The notes beneath the pieces are model-generated. The model saw only the letters and a program-made list of their open reading frames with translations, was not told the origin of the DNA and ran no database searches. From contig NZ_CP119677.1 of NCBI RefSeq assembly GCF_029318685.1, positions 4,951,001 through 5,015,000 on the forward strand: a DNA stretch of 64,000 bases, given 5' to 3'. This document shows positions 45,943-55,211 of the stretch, piece by piece; within the stretch, counting starts at the first letter, position 1; each line of letters opens with the position of its first letter. The stretch is from Ruminiclostridium papyrosolvens DSM 2782. Lineage in GTDB: Bacteria > Bacillota > Clostridia > Acetivibrionales > DSM-1351. A program made the position numbers and the translations under genes.

Positions 45943-47550
45943 TTAGTTCAAGGAGCTTACAGCCGCTCTTTCAATATCCAAGCCTTTTGTGTAACGTTTC
46001 ATAAATTCGTTGAAACCCGCAACATCCTTTGGATCAGGCTTTACAGTTTCACCTTGGCTTTTACCAAATGCATTTACTTCAAGAAAATCTCCTAAGGACT
46101 GTGAGTCTTTTTTATTAATCATATAAGAAGCCAGCAGGGCAATACCCCATGCTCCACCCTCACCCGCAGTCTTCATAACAGACACGGGAACATCAAAGGC
46201 AGCAGCCATAATCTTCTGTCCAACTTCCTTTGTCTTAAAGAAACCGCCATGTCCGGTAACACCATCTACTTTAACAGCTTCCTTTTGGAAAAGGATATCA
46301 AGTCCTGTTTTCAAAGCTCCAAGAGATGTAAACAGATTAACCCTGATAAAGTTAGCAAGATTAAAATTACTGTTGGATGAACGAACAACCATGGGTCGTC
46401 CCTCTTCAAAATGAGTAATATGTTCACCGGAAATATAACCGTACGCAAGCAAACCTCCGCAATCAGGATCACCCTGAAGCGCTGCTCCCAGCAAAGTATC
46501 ATATAGCTGTGGTTTTTTAACGTCAAAGCCCAAGGTCTTAACTGCCTCAGCAAATATTCCCATCCAGGCATCATAGTCGGATGTACAATTATTTGAGTGA
46601 ACCATTCCCACAAGACTTCCGTCAGGTGTAGTCACCAAATCAATTTCAGGATATACTTTGGATAATTCCTTTTCAAGCACAACCATTGCAAAAACTGAAG
46701 TCCCGGCAGATACATTTCCTGTGCGGACTGCAACACTGTTAGTGGCAACCATTCCGGTACCTGCATCACCCTCAGGAGGACAAAGAGGAATACCTGCTTG
46801 AAGCTCTCCGGTGATGTCAAGGAGCTTTACCCCTTCTTCTGTCAAATTACCGGCCTTCGTACCAGCAACCAAAACCTTTGGAAGGATATTTTCAAGCTTC
46901 CATGAAAAATTACGGCTGCCGTTAGCCTCGTTAAACTGCTTAATCATATTTGAATTAAAATCTTTAGTATTTAAATCAATTGGGAAAACACCTGAAGCCT
47001 CGCCCACACCAAGAACTTTTTTCCCTGTCAACTTCCAGTGTATATATCCCGCCAAAGTAGTCATAAAATCAACCTTGGATACATGCTCTTCATTGTTCAG
47101 AATAGCTTGGTAAAGATGTGCAATGCTCCATCTCTGAGGAATAGGATAACTAAACAGCTTTGTAAGTTCCTCAGATGCCTGTGCAGTTATGGTGTTACGC
47201 CAAGTTCGAAAAGGTGTCAGAAGATTTTCTTCCTTGTCAAAAACCATATAACCGTGCATCATTCCGCTGAATCCGATAGCACCTGTTGTTTTTAACCCTA
47301 CACCAAACTTTTCCCTGACTTCTTTAGTCATTTCCTGATAGCTGTTCTGAACACCTTTCCAGATATCCTCCAAGCTATAAGTCCAAATGTTATTGATATA
47401 ACTGTTTTCCCAGTCATGACTGCCGGATGCGATAGGTGCATTATCTGCACCTATCAATACCGTTTTTATCCTGGTTGATCCGAGTTCAATCCCAATTGTT
47501 GTCTGTCCGTTAATAATAGCATTTCGACCGTCATTTAGTTCATGTGTCAT
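45943..47550 (-). CDS. araB: L-ribulokinase (FGGY family)
   Basis: Phosphorylates L-ribulose. About 535 residues with the FGGY-kinase ATPase halves: [15 protein letters not shown] at the start and [13 protein letters not shown] / [13 protein letters not shown] in the C-terminal half. It differs from the enteric AraB type and looks like the clostridial FGGY form used in arabinose operons. The ATG at 47548-47550 follows GAGGGGG; the ATG 27 bases earlier has none. Between the isomerase and araD. Confidence 0.85.
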   Translation of the reverse strand: MTHELNDGRNAIINGQTTIGIELGSTRIKTVLIGADNAPIASGSHDWENSYINNIWTYSLEDIWKGVQNSYQEMTKEVREKFGVGLKTTGAIGFSGMMHGYMVFDKEENLLTPFRTWRNTITAQASEELTKLFSYPIPQRWSIAHLYQAILNNEEHVSKVDFMTTLAGYIHWKLTGKKVLGVGEASGVFPIDLNTKDFNSNMIKQFNEANGSRNFSWKLENILPKVLVAGTKAGNLTEEGVKLLDITGELQAGIPLCPPEGDAGTGMVATNSVAVRTGNVSAGTSVFAMVVLEKELSKVYPEIDLVTTPDGSLVGMVHSNNCTSDYDAWMGIFAEAVKTLGFDVKKPQLYDTLLGAALQGDPDCGGLLAYGYISGEHITHFEEGRPMVVRSSNSNFNLANFIRVNLFTSLGALKTGLDILFQKEAVKVDGVTGHGGFFKTKEVGQKIMAAAFDVPVSVMKTAGEGGAWGIALLASYMINKKDSQSLGDFLEVNAFGKSQGETVKPDPKDVAGFNEFMKRYTKGLDIERAAVSSLN

Positions 47551-47625
47551 TGTTTTCCCCCTCATGTAGTCATCCATACTTATTCACTGAATCTAATAGG
47601 ATGTCCTTCAGATTAACATAAAATT

Positions 47626-49107
47626 TTATTTAAATGGATTCTCATCCTTGTAAAGCATAGCTGCAGGCTGATTGAAAGCTACATCATCAACGCCAAGAAG
47701 CTTCATAGTTGCAAACAAAACTTTACCCATGTGCTTGAAAGCAACTCCGCCATGGTGTGGGTATCTCTTAGCAATCAGAACATGTCTGTAGAATCTGCCC
47801 ATTTCCTTAATTGCAAATACACCTATGCCACCAAAGGATTTAGGATCAACATCAATGATTTCTCCCTCTGCAACATAACTTCTCAGCTGGCTGTCAGCTG
47901 TTCCTTGGAGTCTGAAGAAAGTAATATCTCCAGGTCTTATTGTTCCTTCCAAAGTTCCTCTTGAGATATCAGGCTCCTTGTCTGGTTCAAGCAATCTGTG
48001 CATGATAAGCTGATACTTCATAGCGTGGTTCTTCATCATACATGAAGGAGTATTTCCGCAGTGGAAGCCCATAAACAAGTCTGTAAGAGTATATCCGTCA
48101 AATAAATCCTTATTGTTTTCAAACATATCCTTAGGAACAGAGTTGTTTATATCCAACAGAGTTGCAGGTAATTGAGTAGCACAAGTAATTATATATTCAC
48201 TTAATGCACCATAAATATCTGTTTCACATGCAACAGGAATTCCCTTTGCTGCAAGTCTTGAATTAACGTAACATGGAACGAATCCGAACTGTGTCTGGAA
48301 TGCAGGCCAGCACTTATTTGCAAATACAAAATATTCAGAAGCACCTTTATTCTGTTCAGCCCAATCCAACAAAGTAAGCTCATATTGTGCTAACTTTGGA
48401 AGAATTCCGGGATAACCGTTTCCGTTCTTTAGTTCTTCTTCCATATCTTTAACAACAGCAGGAATTCTAGGATCGTCCTTATGATTATTGAATGCTTCAA
48501 AAAGATCAAGCTCTGAATTTTCCATTATTTCAACGCCTAAATCGTACAAAGGCTTAATAGGAGCATTACATGCAACGAAATCAAATGGTCTTGGTCCAAA
48601 GCTGAATATTTTTAATTTTGAAAGTCCAACAAGAATTCTTGCAATATTTTCAAAATCCCCAACCATTTCTGAAACATCCTGTGGATCTCCAACCGGATAT
48701 TCAGGAATATATGGATTTAGTTTTCTCAATGCCAGATTGTAAGAAGCATTCAGCATACCGCAATATGCATCTCCACGCTTACCCATGAGATTCCCTTCAG
48801 ATTCTTCAGCAGCAGCTACAAACATAACAGGTCCGTCAAATTTCTTAGCAAGAAGAGTTTCAGGTCCTTCAGGTCCAAAGTTTCCAAGGTATACTACAAG
48901 AGCATTTACATCGGCATCCTTCAATTCTTTAAGCGCACTGAGAACATGTTTTTCATTCTCAACAACTGTATTTGCCTGAAAAAGTTCTAAACCTTTTTCT
49001 GAACAGGCGCTAACAACTGCTTTACGCCTTTCCACACTTAATTCTGCAGGAAAACAGTCCCTGCTTACTGCTACTATGCCGAGTTTAACATTTGGTACGT
49101 TATACAT
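47626..49107 (-). CDS. L-fucose/L-arabinose isomerase-fold protein (probable arabinose isomerase)
   Basis: A 493-residue protein of the sugar isomerase fold shared by L-fucose and L-arabinose isomerases. Its N-terminus (KLGIVAVSRDCFPAELSVERRKAV) and CETDIYGALSEYI, GFHCGNTPSC and HGGVAFKHMGK segments look closer to the fucose-isomerase branch than to standard AraA. The ribulokinase, araD and AraR around it point to L-arabinose as the working substrate, so it is probably a non-classical arabinose isomerase. It has AAGGGGG and an AraR-like site upstream (49165-49182). Confidence 0.75.
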   Translation of the reverse strand: MYNVPNVKLGIVAVSRDCFPAELSVERRKAVVSACSEKGLELFQANTVVENEKHVLSALKELKDADVNALVVYLGNFGPEGPETLLAKKFDGPVMFVAAAEESEGNLMGKRGDAYCGMLNASYNLALRKLNPYIPEYPVGDPQDVSEMVGDFENIARILVGLSKLKIFSFGPRPFDFVACNAPIKPLYDLGVEIMENSELDLFEAFNNHKDDPRIPAVVKDMEEELKNGNGYPGILPKLAQYELTLLDWAEQNKGASEYFVFANKCWPAFQTQFGFVPCYVNSRLAAKGIPVACETDIYGALSEYIITCATQLPATLLDINNSVPKDMFENNKDLFDGYTLTDLFMGFHCGNTPSCMMKNHAMKYQLIMHRLLEPDKEPDISRGTLEGTIRPGDITFFRLQGTADSQLRSYVAEGEIIDVDPKSFGGIGVFAIKEMGRFYRHVLIAKRYPHHGGVAFKHMGKVLFATMKLLGVDDVAFNQPAAMLYKDENPFK

Positions 49108-49164
49108 TTTTGGGTCCCCCTTAATAATTTTTTGCGTTAAAATTTAAAATAAAATTAATGTCGT

Positions 49165-49182
49165 ATACTGTTACGTACAAGT
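49165..49182. promoter_or_regulatory. AraR-like operator upstream of the isomerase gene
   Basis: TTACGTACAAG (49171-49181) within this segment matches the core of the Bacillus AraR box (TTGTACGTACAA type). It lies in the 86-base gap between araR and the isomerase gene. Confidence 0.6.
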
Positions 49183-49193
49183 AAAATTAAAAT

Positions 49194-50288
49194 CTACCTT
49201 TTGATACAGGAATCCTTTATGATAAGCTCCGGTACAATAGTTTTCTGAACAGGCTCTGTCAGATAATCGTTTTGCTTTATCATTTGCAGTAGAATTTCAG
49301 CGGCTTCCTCACCCAGCTTTTCCTTAGGGTGACGGACTGTGGTAATCTTCACGGGGCAATTTGCAGAAAAATAGGAATCGTCAAAGCCTGTTATGGAAAC
49401 ATCATCAGGTACTTTTACACCTAAGCTGTTAAGCAGCTCATATACCCTGAAAGCAATCTCATCGTTATAGCAAGCTATTGCATCAACCCCACGCTTCTCT
49501 TCCATCAACCGTTTAACCATATTATAAGGTTTTATATCCCTGTCCTCAGTGTGAAACCAAATCACGTCATCGGGATTATAGGCCATCCCTGCATCAGCAA
49601 TGGCTTTTGCATATCCATTGTGTCTCTCGACCCCTTGAACATCATCAGCCTTGAATATCCCTGCTATTTTTTTATGCCCTAACCTTGCCAGATATTCCAC
49701 AGCGGAATACATGCCTTTTGCATCATCCAATAATACATGTGATTTACTGTCAAGCTGCTGATAGAAGCCATGAATAAATATATACGGTATGCGGTGGTTG
49801 TCCAGTGCTTCATAAAACTTCATATTTTCTGAATACAAAGCACTCTTGGTAGGCTCAATTATAAGGCCCTCAACATTCTTCTGGAGTACATCTTCCAAGC
49901 AAACAGCCTCATGTTTGGTATTATTGTTTGTGTTCTTGAGCATAATGCTGTAACCATTAGACGAAAGCACACTATCAATGCCTTGAATAACCTTTGGAAA
50001 AATGTATTCTGAAATATATGTTGTAATTACAGCAATATTTCTGGAGTCACTTCTTTTTCTGCTCCTATCCAGGCAATAGGTTCCACGTCCATGTTCAGTG
50101 TAAAGATATCCTTCATTAACAAGCATTGAAATTGCTTTTCTCACAGTATGCCTGCTCAGGGACATTGTTTCCGCAAGAACATTTTCCGAAGGAATTTGTT
50201 CTCCCGGCTTTATTTTGCCCAAGAGTATTTCTTGTTTCAGATGCTCCATAAGTCTGAGGTACTTTACCTGATTATCATTTTTTTGCAT
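49194..50288 (-). CDS. araR: Arabinose operon repressor, AraR type
   Basis: A 364-residue hybrid regulator: an N-terminal GntR-type winged helix (about 8-75; KPGEQIPSENVLAETMSLSRHTVRKAISMLVNEG) fused to a LacI-type sugar-binding domain (about 80-360). This is the AraR layout. The ATG at 50286-50288 follows GAGGAG; the longer frame has no ribosome site. It lies upstream of the isomerase, kinase and epimerase genes on the same strand. An AraR-like box overlaps its own promoter, so self-repression is likely. Confidence 0.9.
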   Translation of the reverse strand: MQKNDNQVKYLRLMEHLKQEILLGKIKPGEQIPSENVLAETMSLSRHTVRKAISMLVNEGYLYTEHGRGTYCLDRSRKRSDSRNIAVITTYISEYIFPKVIQGIDSVLSSNGYSIMLKNTNNNTKHEAVCLEDVLQKNVEGLIIEPTKSALYSENMKFYEALDNHRIPYIFIHGFYQQLDSKSHVLLDDAKGMYSAVEYLARLGHKKIAGIFKADDVQGVERHNGYAKAIADAGMAYNPDDVIWFHTEDRDIKPYNMVKRLMEEKRGVDAIACYNDEIAFRVYELLNSLGVKVPDDVSITGFDDSYFSANCPVKITTVRHPKEKLGEEAAEILLQMIKQNDYLTEPVQKTIVPELIIKDSCIKR

Positions 50289-50305
50289 TACAATCTCCTC
50301 ATATG

Positions 50306-50353
50306 CAACTTGTACGTACATCTTAATTATACATTATAATTTCAAATACACAA
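50306..50353 (-). promoter_or_regulatory. araR promoter with AraR-like operator
   Basis: On the minus strand TTGTGT (50353-50348) and TATAAT (50331-50326) have a 16-base spacer. ACTTGTACGTACATC (50308-50322 on the plus strand), matching the AraR core TTGTACGTAC, lies directly after the -10 box. Confidence 0.7.
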
Positions 50354-50366
50354 TACCGTTTATCAA

Positions 50367-50398
50367 TAAAAAAACTGCCTGGATTTACATCCGGCAGT
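50367..50398 (-). terminator. Terminator of the 48-residue protein gene
   Basis: ACTGCC-GGAT / ATCC-GGCAGT hairpin (50374-50398) with a T-run on the minus strand. Confidence 0.85.
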
Positions 50399-50414
50399 AA
50401 TAGTTAAAAAACTT

Positions 50415-50561
50415 TTATTTAGAAGACTTTGTGCTATTATTTGCCTTCTTATTATAAGGATTTTGAGTATAAGTACTTTGTGGTCTCTTACTGGTGTCGT
50501 ATCTTTTTTTATCCATTTCCCACAACTTTTTTTGGTAATCTAAAAACTCATGTAATTTCAT
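50415..50561 (-). CDS. Small basic protein (48 residues), unknown
   Basis: A short ORF with an optimal AGGAGGTGAT ribosome site and its own terminator just downstream, so it is very likely expressed. The protein is hydrophilic and rich in Lys, Tyr, Asn and Ser (KLHEFLDYQKKLWEMDKKR at the start), with no membrane segment or cysteine. A basic N-terminal helix and a disordered C-terminal tail are probable. Not recognised. Confidence 0.7.
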   Translation of the reverse strand: MKLHEFLDYQKKLWEMDKKRYDTSKRPQSTYTQNPYNKKANNSTKSSK

Positions 50562-50711
50562 ATTAAAATCACCTCCTGATTTTATGTTATGTAAATGTTT
50601 CGGGAGGTGTTACAAATATAGTCTTGGCCGAAACCCTCCTGGATACTAATGCCCAGTCAAAGAAATTTGTTTCTGAACTAGAAAATAGTGTATATTACTT
50701 TTGCCCTATAT

Positions 50712-50834
50712 TGTGGATTAGACAAGCTTATTATCTACAATATATACACATATATATAGTAATATCCACAGTTTAATTCACAAAATGTTGTGTTTCTGTG
50801 GATAAAACCTTACCACTACCCCAACTAATCCACA
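50712..50834. promoter_or_regulatory. Cluster of DnaA-box-like sequences, cluster 1
   Basis: Four 9-mers match TTATNCACA with at most one mismatch or on the reverse strand: TGTGGATTA (50712-50720), ATATCCACA (50762-50770), TGTGGATAA (50797-50805, perfect) and TAATCCACA (50826-50834). They lie in the 319-base gap between the 48-residue gene and yjbQ, in very AT-rich DNA. Confidence 0.6.
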
Positions 50835-50880
50835 AAGTTTTCAACAGACTGTTAACAAAATCTTATAAAAAGTGTATAAC

Positions 50881-51282
50881 TTACAAACCTGACTTTATAC
50901 TCTTTACATAAAACTTTCTGTTTCTTGGTCCGTCAAACTCGCAGAAATAAATTCCCTGCCAGGTGCCAAGCAGCAGTTTTCCCTCTTCAACAATTACGTA
51001 CTGGCTGCTGCCCATGGCGCTGGCTTTCAGATGGGCTGAACTATTTCCCTCATAGTGTCTGAATTCGGCTCTGTCAGGATATGCCTTGTCCAACCCATAA
51101 AGAATATCTCTGACCACATCAGGGTCAGCATTTTCATTGATAGTAATTCCGGCAGTTGTGTGTGGACAATATATCATAACCGCTCCATCTCTTATTCCAC
51201 TTTGAGCCACAGCCTCTGCAACCCTTCCCGTAATATTATAAAAATTCTGTCTCTCCGTTTTTAAACTGAACTCACGTACCAT
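50881..51282 (-). CDS. YjbQ/UPF0047 family protein
   Basis: A 133-residue protein of the YjbQ family (secondary thiamine-phosphate synthase-like). Diagnostic segments are CPHTTAGITINENADPDV, HYEGNSSAHLKASAMGSSQ and GTWQGIYFCEFDGPR. Members form trimers; some show thiamine-phosphate synthase activity, but the physiological role is unsettled. The ATG overlaps the sfsA stop. Confidence 0.9.
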   Translation of the reverse strand: MVREFSLKTERQNFYNITGRVAEAVAQSGIRDGAVMIYCPHTTAGITINENADPDVVRDILYGLDKAYPDRAEFRHYEGNSSAHLKASAMGSSQYVIVEEGKLLLGTWQGIYFCEFDGPRNRKFYVKSIKSGL

Positions 51283-51962
51283 TAGAATCTTACCTCCACT
51301 TTTTTATCAATTTCTATAAAACCTTCATCCACTACACAATCAAGAGCCAATATCTCTACACCTTTATTATGAGCAGCTTTTAAAACTTCTGCAAATTCTT
51401 TATGTGTAACGCTGTTGGGTGTAAAATATTCCACATCCTTCATCTGTATTACAAAAATCACATACGCCTTATAACCTTCCCTTAAACACTCAATAAGCTC
51501 ATTTATATGCTTTACGCCTCTTTCTGTTGGAGCATCGGGAAAAAGCACTATATTATTTTCTTCAAGAGTCACTCCCTTTACCTCAATAAAAATCTTATCC
51601 TTCTTAGTTTCAACATAAAAATCAAACCTCGAATTTTTATATTTTACCTCAGGTTTTATCAGTGTAACATCCTTAAATAAATTACCCTTTTCCAGCCAGT
51701 CCCGAACTACTTTATTGGGAACCTGACTATCCATATTAATATGCCTTTTTCCTTTAATAACACTAATAAGGTCAAACCCTGTCTTACGGTTAGGATTATC
51801 AGATTTCTCAACATACACAACTGAGCCGGGTAATAAAAGCTCTTTACATCTTCCGGTATTCTTTACATGGCAGATTTCGGTGACACCATCAATGTCCACA
51901 TGAGCAATGAATCTATTTGGTCTTTCAATAAAAATTCCCTTTTTAGTATTTTTATATTTCAA
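51282..51962 (-). CDS. sfsA: SfsA family DNA/RNA nuclease
   Basis: A 226-residue protein with the SfsA signature NRFIAHVDIDG...CHVKNTGRCKELLLPG and the PD-(D/E)xK-type segment SRFDFYVETKKDKIFIEVKGVTLEE. In E. coli the protein affects maltose genes and has nuclease activity. Coupled to yjbQ by a one-base overlap. Confidence 0.93.
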   Translation of the reverse strand: MKYKNTKKGIFIERPNRFIAHVDIDGVTEICHVKNTGRCKELLLPGSVVYVEKSDNPNRKTGFDLISVIKGKRHINMDSQVPNKVVRDWLEKGNLFKDVTLIKPEVKYKNSRFDFYVETKKDKIFIEVKGVTLEENNIVLFPDAPTERGVKHINELIECLREGYKAYVIFVIQMKDVEYFTPNSVTHKEFAEVLKAAHNKGVEILALDCVVDEGFIEIDKKVEVRF

Positions 51963-52126
51963 TTTATCCTCCTACTGCATGTCTCTAGTAAATTACAACA
52001 AAAGGATACCATCAATCCTTTAAAAAAACCATAAACATTTTGTTAATACAGTCTTATAATGGGTATAAATACATTAACTTTAATTTGGTTAATATACTAA
52101 TATCAATATATTGAAGGAGGTTTTAT

Positions 52127-52507
52127 ATGAAGACGGAAGTTGTTTACTATCGTTGCAAGCAGTGTGGTAATATTGTCAGTGTTATTAAAAATGGTGGAGG
52201 AAAGCTAGTCTGTTGCGGAGAACAGATGGAAAGGCTTGAGCCCAATACTACCGACGCTGCGTTGGAAAAACATGTTCCTGTAGCTGAAAGAAAAGACGGT
52301 AAGATTGTAGTACAAATTGGCTCCGTAGACCACCCCATGATTGATGCTCATTACATTGAGTGGGTTGAAGTTGCAGGCGAGGAAGGTACAGAAAGAATCA
52401 TTCTTTCCCCGGGTGATGAGCCAAAGGCAGTTTTTGCCGACAAGAGCAACGCCGAAGTATATGCATACTGTAATCTGCATGGATTATGGATGTCTCATGT
52501 AAAATAA
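52127..52507 (+). CDS. dfx: Desulfoferrodoxin (superoxide reductase)
   Basis: Reduces superoxide to peroxide in anaerobes. The 126-residue 2Fe type has an N-terminal desulforedoxin site CKQCG...VCCG (Cys pairs at residues about 11-14 and 29-30). The catalytic Fe site is EKHVPV, HPMIDAHYIEW and the late Cys/His in YCNLHGLW. AAGGAGG ribosome site. Stands alone; a hairpin follows (52515-52546). Confidence 0.96.
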   Translation: MKTEVVYYRCKQCGNIVSVIKNGGGKLVCCGEQMERLEPNTTDAALEKHVPVAERKDGKIVVQIGSVDHPMIDAHYIEWVEVAGEEGTERIILSPGDEPKAVFADKSNAEVYAYCNLHGLWMSHVK

Positions 52508-52514
52508 TTATAAT

Positions 52515-52546
52515 GGCCCTGTAAAGTGACATTACTTTGCAGGGCC
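52515..52546. terminator. Hairpin between dfx and deoC
   Basis: GGCCCTGTAAAGT / ACTTTGCAGGGCC arms (one G-U pair) with a 6-base loop, between convergent genes; no strong T-run, so probably a shared but modest terminator. Confidence 0.65.
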
Positions 52547-52570
52547 TATTAGTTGCTCCATAGAATATAT

Positions 52571-53227
52571 TTACACTTGTTCCTCATTGACAATTGCAAT
52601 AGATGCACTGGCCCCTATTCTGGTTGCTCCTGCATCAACCATTGCCTTTGCGGTCATATAATCCCTTATACCCCCTGCTGCTTTTACACCCATATCAGGG
52701 CCCACTGTTTCTCTCATAAGTCTTACATCATGGACTGTAGCCCCTCCTGTACTGAATCCTGTAGAAGTCTTAACAAAATCAGCTCCGGCTGCCTTACACA
52801 GTTTACAGCAAGTAACTTTTTCCTCATCATTAAGAAGGCATGTTTCAAGTATTACCTTCACAATTGCTTTTCCATCCGCCGCCTCTACTACTGCTTCAAT
52901 ATCTTTTTCTACATAATGAAAATCCCCTGACTTAACAGCTCCTATATTTATTACCATATCAATTTCTCCGGCACCGTTTTCTACAGCCTCAACAGTTTCT
53001 GCAACCTTGGAGACTGTTGATGTGGCTCCCAGAGGGAAACCTATGACCGTACAAACCTTTATATCGGTTTCCTTTAAAATTTCACTGCACAGTGTCACAT
53101 AACAAGGATTAACACAAACAGAAGCAAATTTGTACTCTATAGCCTCTTTGCATAGTTTTTTAATCTGCTCCTTACAAGTCTCGGGTTTTAATGCTGTGTG
53201 GTCAATTAAGCCAGCCAACTTAGTCAT
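52571..53227 (-). CDS. deoC: Deoxyribose-phosphate aldolase
   Basis: Cleaves 2-deoxyribose-5-P to glyceraldehyde-3-P and acetaldehyde in deoxynucleoside catabolism. A 218-residue class I aldolase. The Schiff-base Lys is in [16 protein letters not shown], a second Lys is in [12 protein letters not shown] and the DHTALKP N-terminus is typical. GGAGGT site. No deoA/deoB beside it. A minus-strand terminator at 53283-53314 lies in its upstream region. Confidence 0.96.
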   Translation of the reverse strand: MTKLAGLIDHTALKPETCKEQIKKLCKEAIEYKFASVCVNPCYVTLCSEILKETDIKVCTVIGFPLGATSTVSKVAETVEAVENGAGEIDMVINIGAVKSGDFHYVEKDIEAVVEAADGKAIVKVILETCLLNDEEKVTCCKLCKAAGADFVKTSTGFSTGGATVHDVRLMRETVGPDMGVKAAGGIRDYMTAKAMVDAGATRIGASASIAIVNEEQV

Positions 53228-53282
53228 AAATACCTCCGGATATATAAATTAGTACATAAATATTATTTACCAATATTTCGGA

Positions 53283-53314
53283 TTTATCAAGAAAAAAAAA
53301 TAGGTTAGTCTTCG
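53283..53314 (-). terminator. Terminator on the minus strand upstream of deoC
   Basis: GGTTAGTC / GACTAACC hairpin (53293-53314 region) followed on the minus strand by a long T-run. No convincing minus-strand gene precedes it, so it may end a short antisense transcript or act in the deoC leader. Confidence 0.6.
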
Positions 53315-53479
53315 TCGACTAACCATGTAAAGGGGGTCAAAATGTATTTTGTGAGGTCAATATTATAATCGCCATAATTAATAAAATTTATACAATTATT
53401 TTGAAAAATCTGATTATTATATTTATTTATTTCCATGTAAATACTAATCAAATAAATACCTAGAGAAGGAGCTGCATCT

Positions 53480-53725
53480 ATGGAGTTACAAAACAATGTA
53501 ATAAACGCCGAGAATTTAAATGAAGACAATACTTTGTCAGTGGTCCAAGATAAACTAAAACCCGGGGAAACAGTAATTCTTGACGTAGGCTATAACTATT
53601 TCCATCAGGTCGACAAACTGTATGAATTACTTGTAAATGAAGGCTATTATGTTAGAAAAACCTTTATTAACGGACGAAATCAATTGCTGGTTGCTCAAAA
53701 GGATGAAAAACATCAAATGTATTAA
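53480..53725 (+). CDS. Small alpha/beta protein (81 residues), unknown
   Basis: An ORF with AGAAGGAG before its ATG. The sequence reads as beta-alpha-beta (KPGETVILDVGY...YELLVNEGYYVRKTF...NQLLVAQ) after a polar N-terminal tail of about 22 residues. No cysteine, signal or membrane segment. Not recognised. Confidence 0.6.
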   Translation: MELQNNVINAENLNEDNTLSVVQDKLKPGETVILDVGYNYFHQVDKLYELLVNEGYYVRKTFINGRNQLLVAQKDEKHQMY

Positions 53726-53742
53726 TTAGTATGGTAACACTC

Positions 53743-53787
53743 TAAAAAAACCTGTTGGGTTAACTTTATACCGCTAACCCGACAGGT
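53743..53787 (-). terminator. Terminator of the lipid kinase gene
   Basis: ACCTGTTGGGTTA / TAACCCGACAGGT arms (53750-53762, 53775-53787), with a T-run on the minus strand. Confidence 0.8.
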
Positions 53788-53809
53788 CTTAATATTTATT
53801 AAGAAATCT

Positions 53810-54703
53810 TTATTTATTTTCTCCAAAAGGTACAAAAACTTCAAGAACCATCTGTTTGAATTCAATATTGGCGGGAAACAGCTCTGATCTTTCACCGTCA
53901 ACTGTAAGTGCCAGTGGCATTTTACTGCTTAATTCGCACTTTCTGGCCTTTAGAATGATTACATTCTTGTCATTGACAGATTCCTTGCTCAATACCTTAA
54001 AAAATATACTTGCAAGGTTTATATTTGAACATTTTTTAACAAGGATGATATCCATAAATCCATCCGTATAATCCGCCTGATTTAAAAGATTTGGGAAACC
54101 CGCCGCTTGTTTTCCGTTAACAATCAAAAATAAAAGAAATTTACCTTCAATAATATGATCATCCGCAGCAATTTTCAAATCAAAGCTCTTAATATTAGTC
54201 AATTCGGAAATACCCTTCAGGTAATAAGCAAAAGGGCCAAAATTCTTTTTAAGCTCGCTGTTTGTATTAAAAGAAACGTCTACAAAATTTCCCCCTGCAA
54301 ATGTACTCAGAAAATACTGTGAATTGTTTATATAGCCAACATCACACATAATTGTATTACCCTGAAGAATTACATCTACGCTTTCTTTAAGAGAGTTTAT
54401 TCCAAGACATTTTGCAAAGTCGTTACATGTTCCTGAAGGTATCACTCCTAAAGGCATTTTAATATCATTGTTCAATAATAAATTAGCTACAAAATTAATT
54501 GTTCCATCCCCACCGGACGCAGCAACAAAGTCATATGTCCCTGACTGTAATGCATTAATGAGATAATCGCTGTTATTATCCGTCAATCTATACGGCTGAG
54601 CAAGAATACCCTTTTCCTGAAATGAGGCCAAAATAAAATCCAGTTCACTAGGAATCCTATGTCCCCCGGAAACAGGGTTATATACAAATAATGCGTTTTT
54701 CAC
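53810..54703 (-). CDS. Diacylglycerol/lipid kinase (YegS/DgkB family)
   Basis: A 297-residue lipid kinase with the nucleotide-binding GGDGTINFVANLL motif near residue 65 and VYNPVSGG at the N terminus. The GVIPSGTCNDFAKCLGI segment typical of the DAGK catalytic domain follows. Probably recycles diacylglycerol at the membrane, as DgkB does; other lipids are possible. Stand-alone gene. Confidence 0.88.
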   Translation of the reverse strand: MKNALFVYNPVSGGHRIPSELDFILASFQEKGILAQPYRLTDNNSDYLINALQSGTYDFVAASGGDGTINFVANLLLNNDIKMPLGVIPSGTCNDFAKCLGINSLKESVDVILQGNTIMCDVGYINNSQYFLSTFAGGNFVDVSFNTNSELKKNFGPFAYYLKGISELTNIKSFDLKIAADDHIIEGKFLLFLIVNGKQAAGFPNLLNQADYTDGFMDIILVKKCSNINLASIFFKVLSKESVNDKNVIILKARKCELSSKMPLALTVDGERSELFPANIEFKQMVLEVFVPFGENK

Positions 54704-54843
54704 AGGTCTATCCTCCCATTTATGCAGTAAACTTTAAAAAATTCCCTATTAATTTATAATAAATGAAAATTAACACAAAAGCAATCTTAATAGGAATGAT
54801 ATTAATAATTTATAGCACAAGAGAATTTTCCGGATATTAAAAT

Positions 54844-54880
54844 GGGGCGTCAGCAAGACTTTCGTCTTGCTGCAGGCCCC
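54844..54880 (-). terminator. Terminator of the spore-protein gene
   Basis: GGGGC ... CAGCAAGAC / GTCTTGCTG ... GCCCC hairpin; ATTTT follows on the minus strand. Confidence 0.75.
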
Positions 54881-54899
54881 CAAACTACGCTAAGCCATC

Positions 54900-55070
54900 C
54901 TAATGGTTGACACTTCTTTCAGCCATCTCAATTGCCTTCTTAACAATGTTTCCGCAATCTCTTGAAGATACTGCTCCCCATCCTTCGTTAGCAACTGTAT
55001 TGTAGACTCCAAGTTCTCTGGCAATTTCCTCTTTAAGGGCTTCTGACATAACACTTTTACGTCTACTCAT
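54900..55070 (-). CDS. sspF: Small acid-soluble spore protein, SspF-like
   Basis: A 56-residue alpha/beta-type SASP that coats spore DNA. It resembles B. subtilis SspF: MSRRKSVMSEALKEEIARELG, then NEGWGAVSSRDCGNIVKKAIEMAE. The ATG at 55068-55070 follows AAGGAGG; the longer frame reaches upstream without a ribosome site. Indicates a spore-former and expression in the forespore. Confidence 0.9.
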   Translation of the reverse strand: MSRRKSVMSEALKEEIARELGVYNTVANEGWGAVSSRDCGNIVKKAIEMAERSVNH

Positions 55071-55211
55071 GGTTAGTGCCTCCTTAAACAGGCAGTCCCC
55101 ACTGCGTAATAGCATTTCAGGTGAAAGCAATTACGCTGTTCACTGCCTGAAATAGATTTTTTAGCGTACACACATATTGTGTCAATTTTTAAGAAAAATA
55201 TTAAGGAAATG

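Noticed and set aside
53305-53529. A 74-residue minus-strand open frame
   Set aside because: Its start lies inside the 81-residue plus-strand gene and no ribosome site precedes it; only its terminator is kept as a feature.
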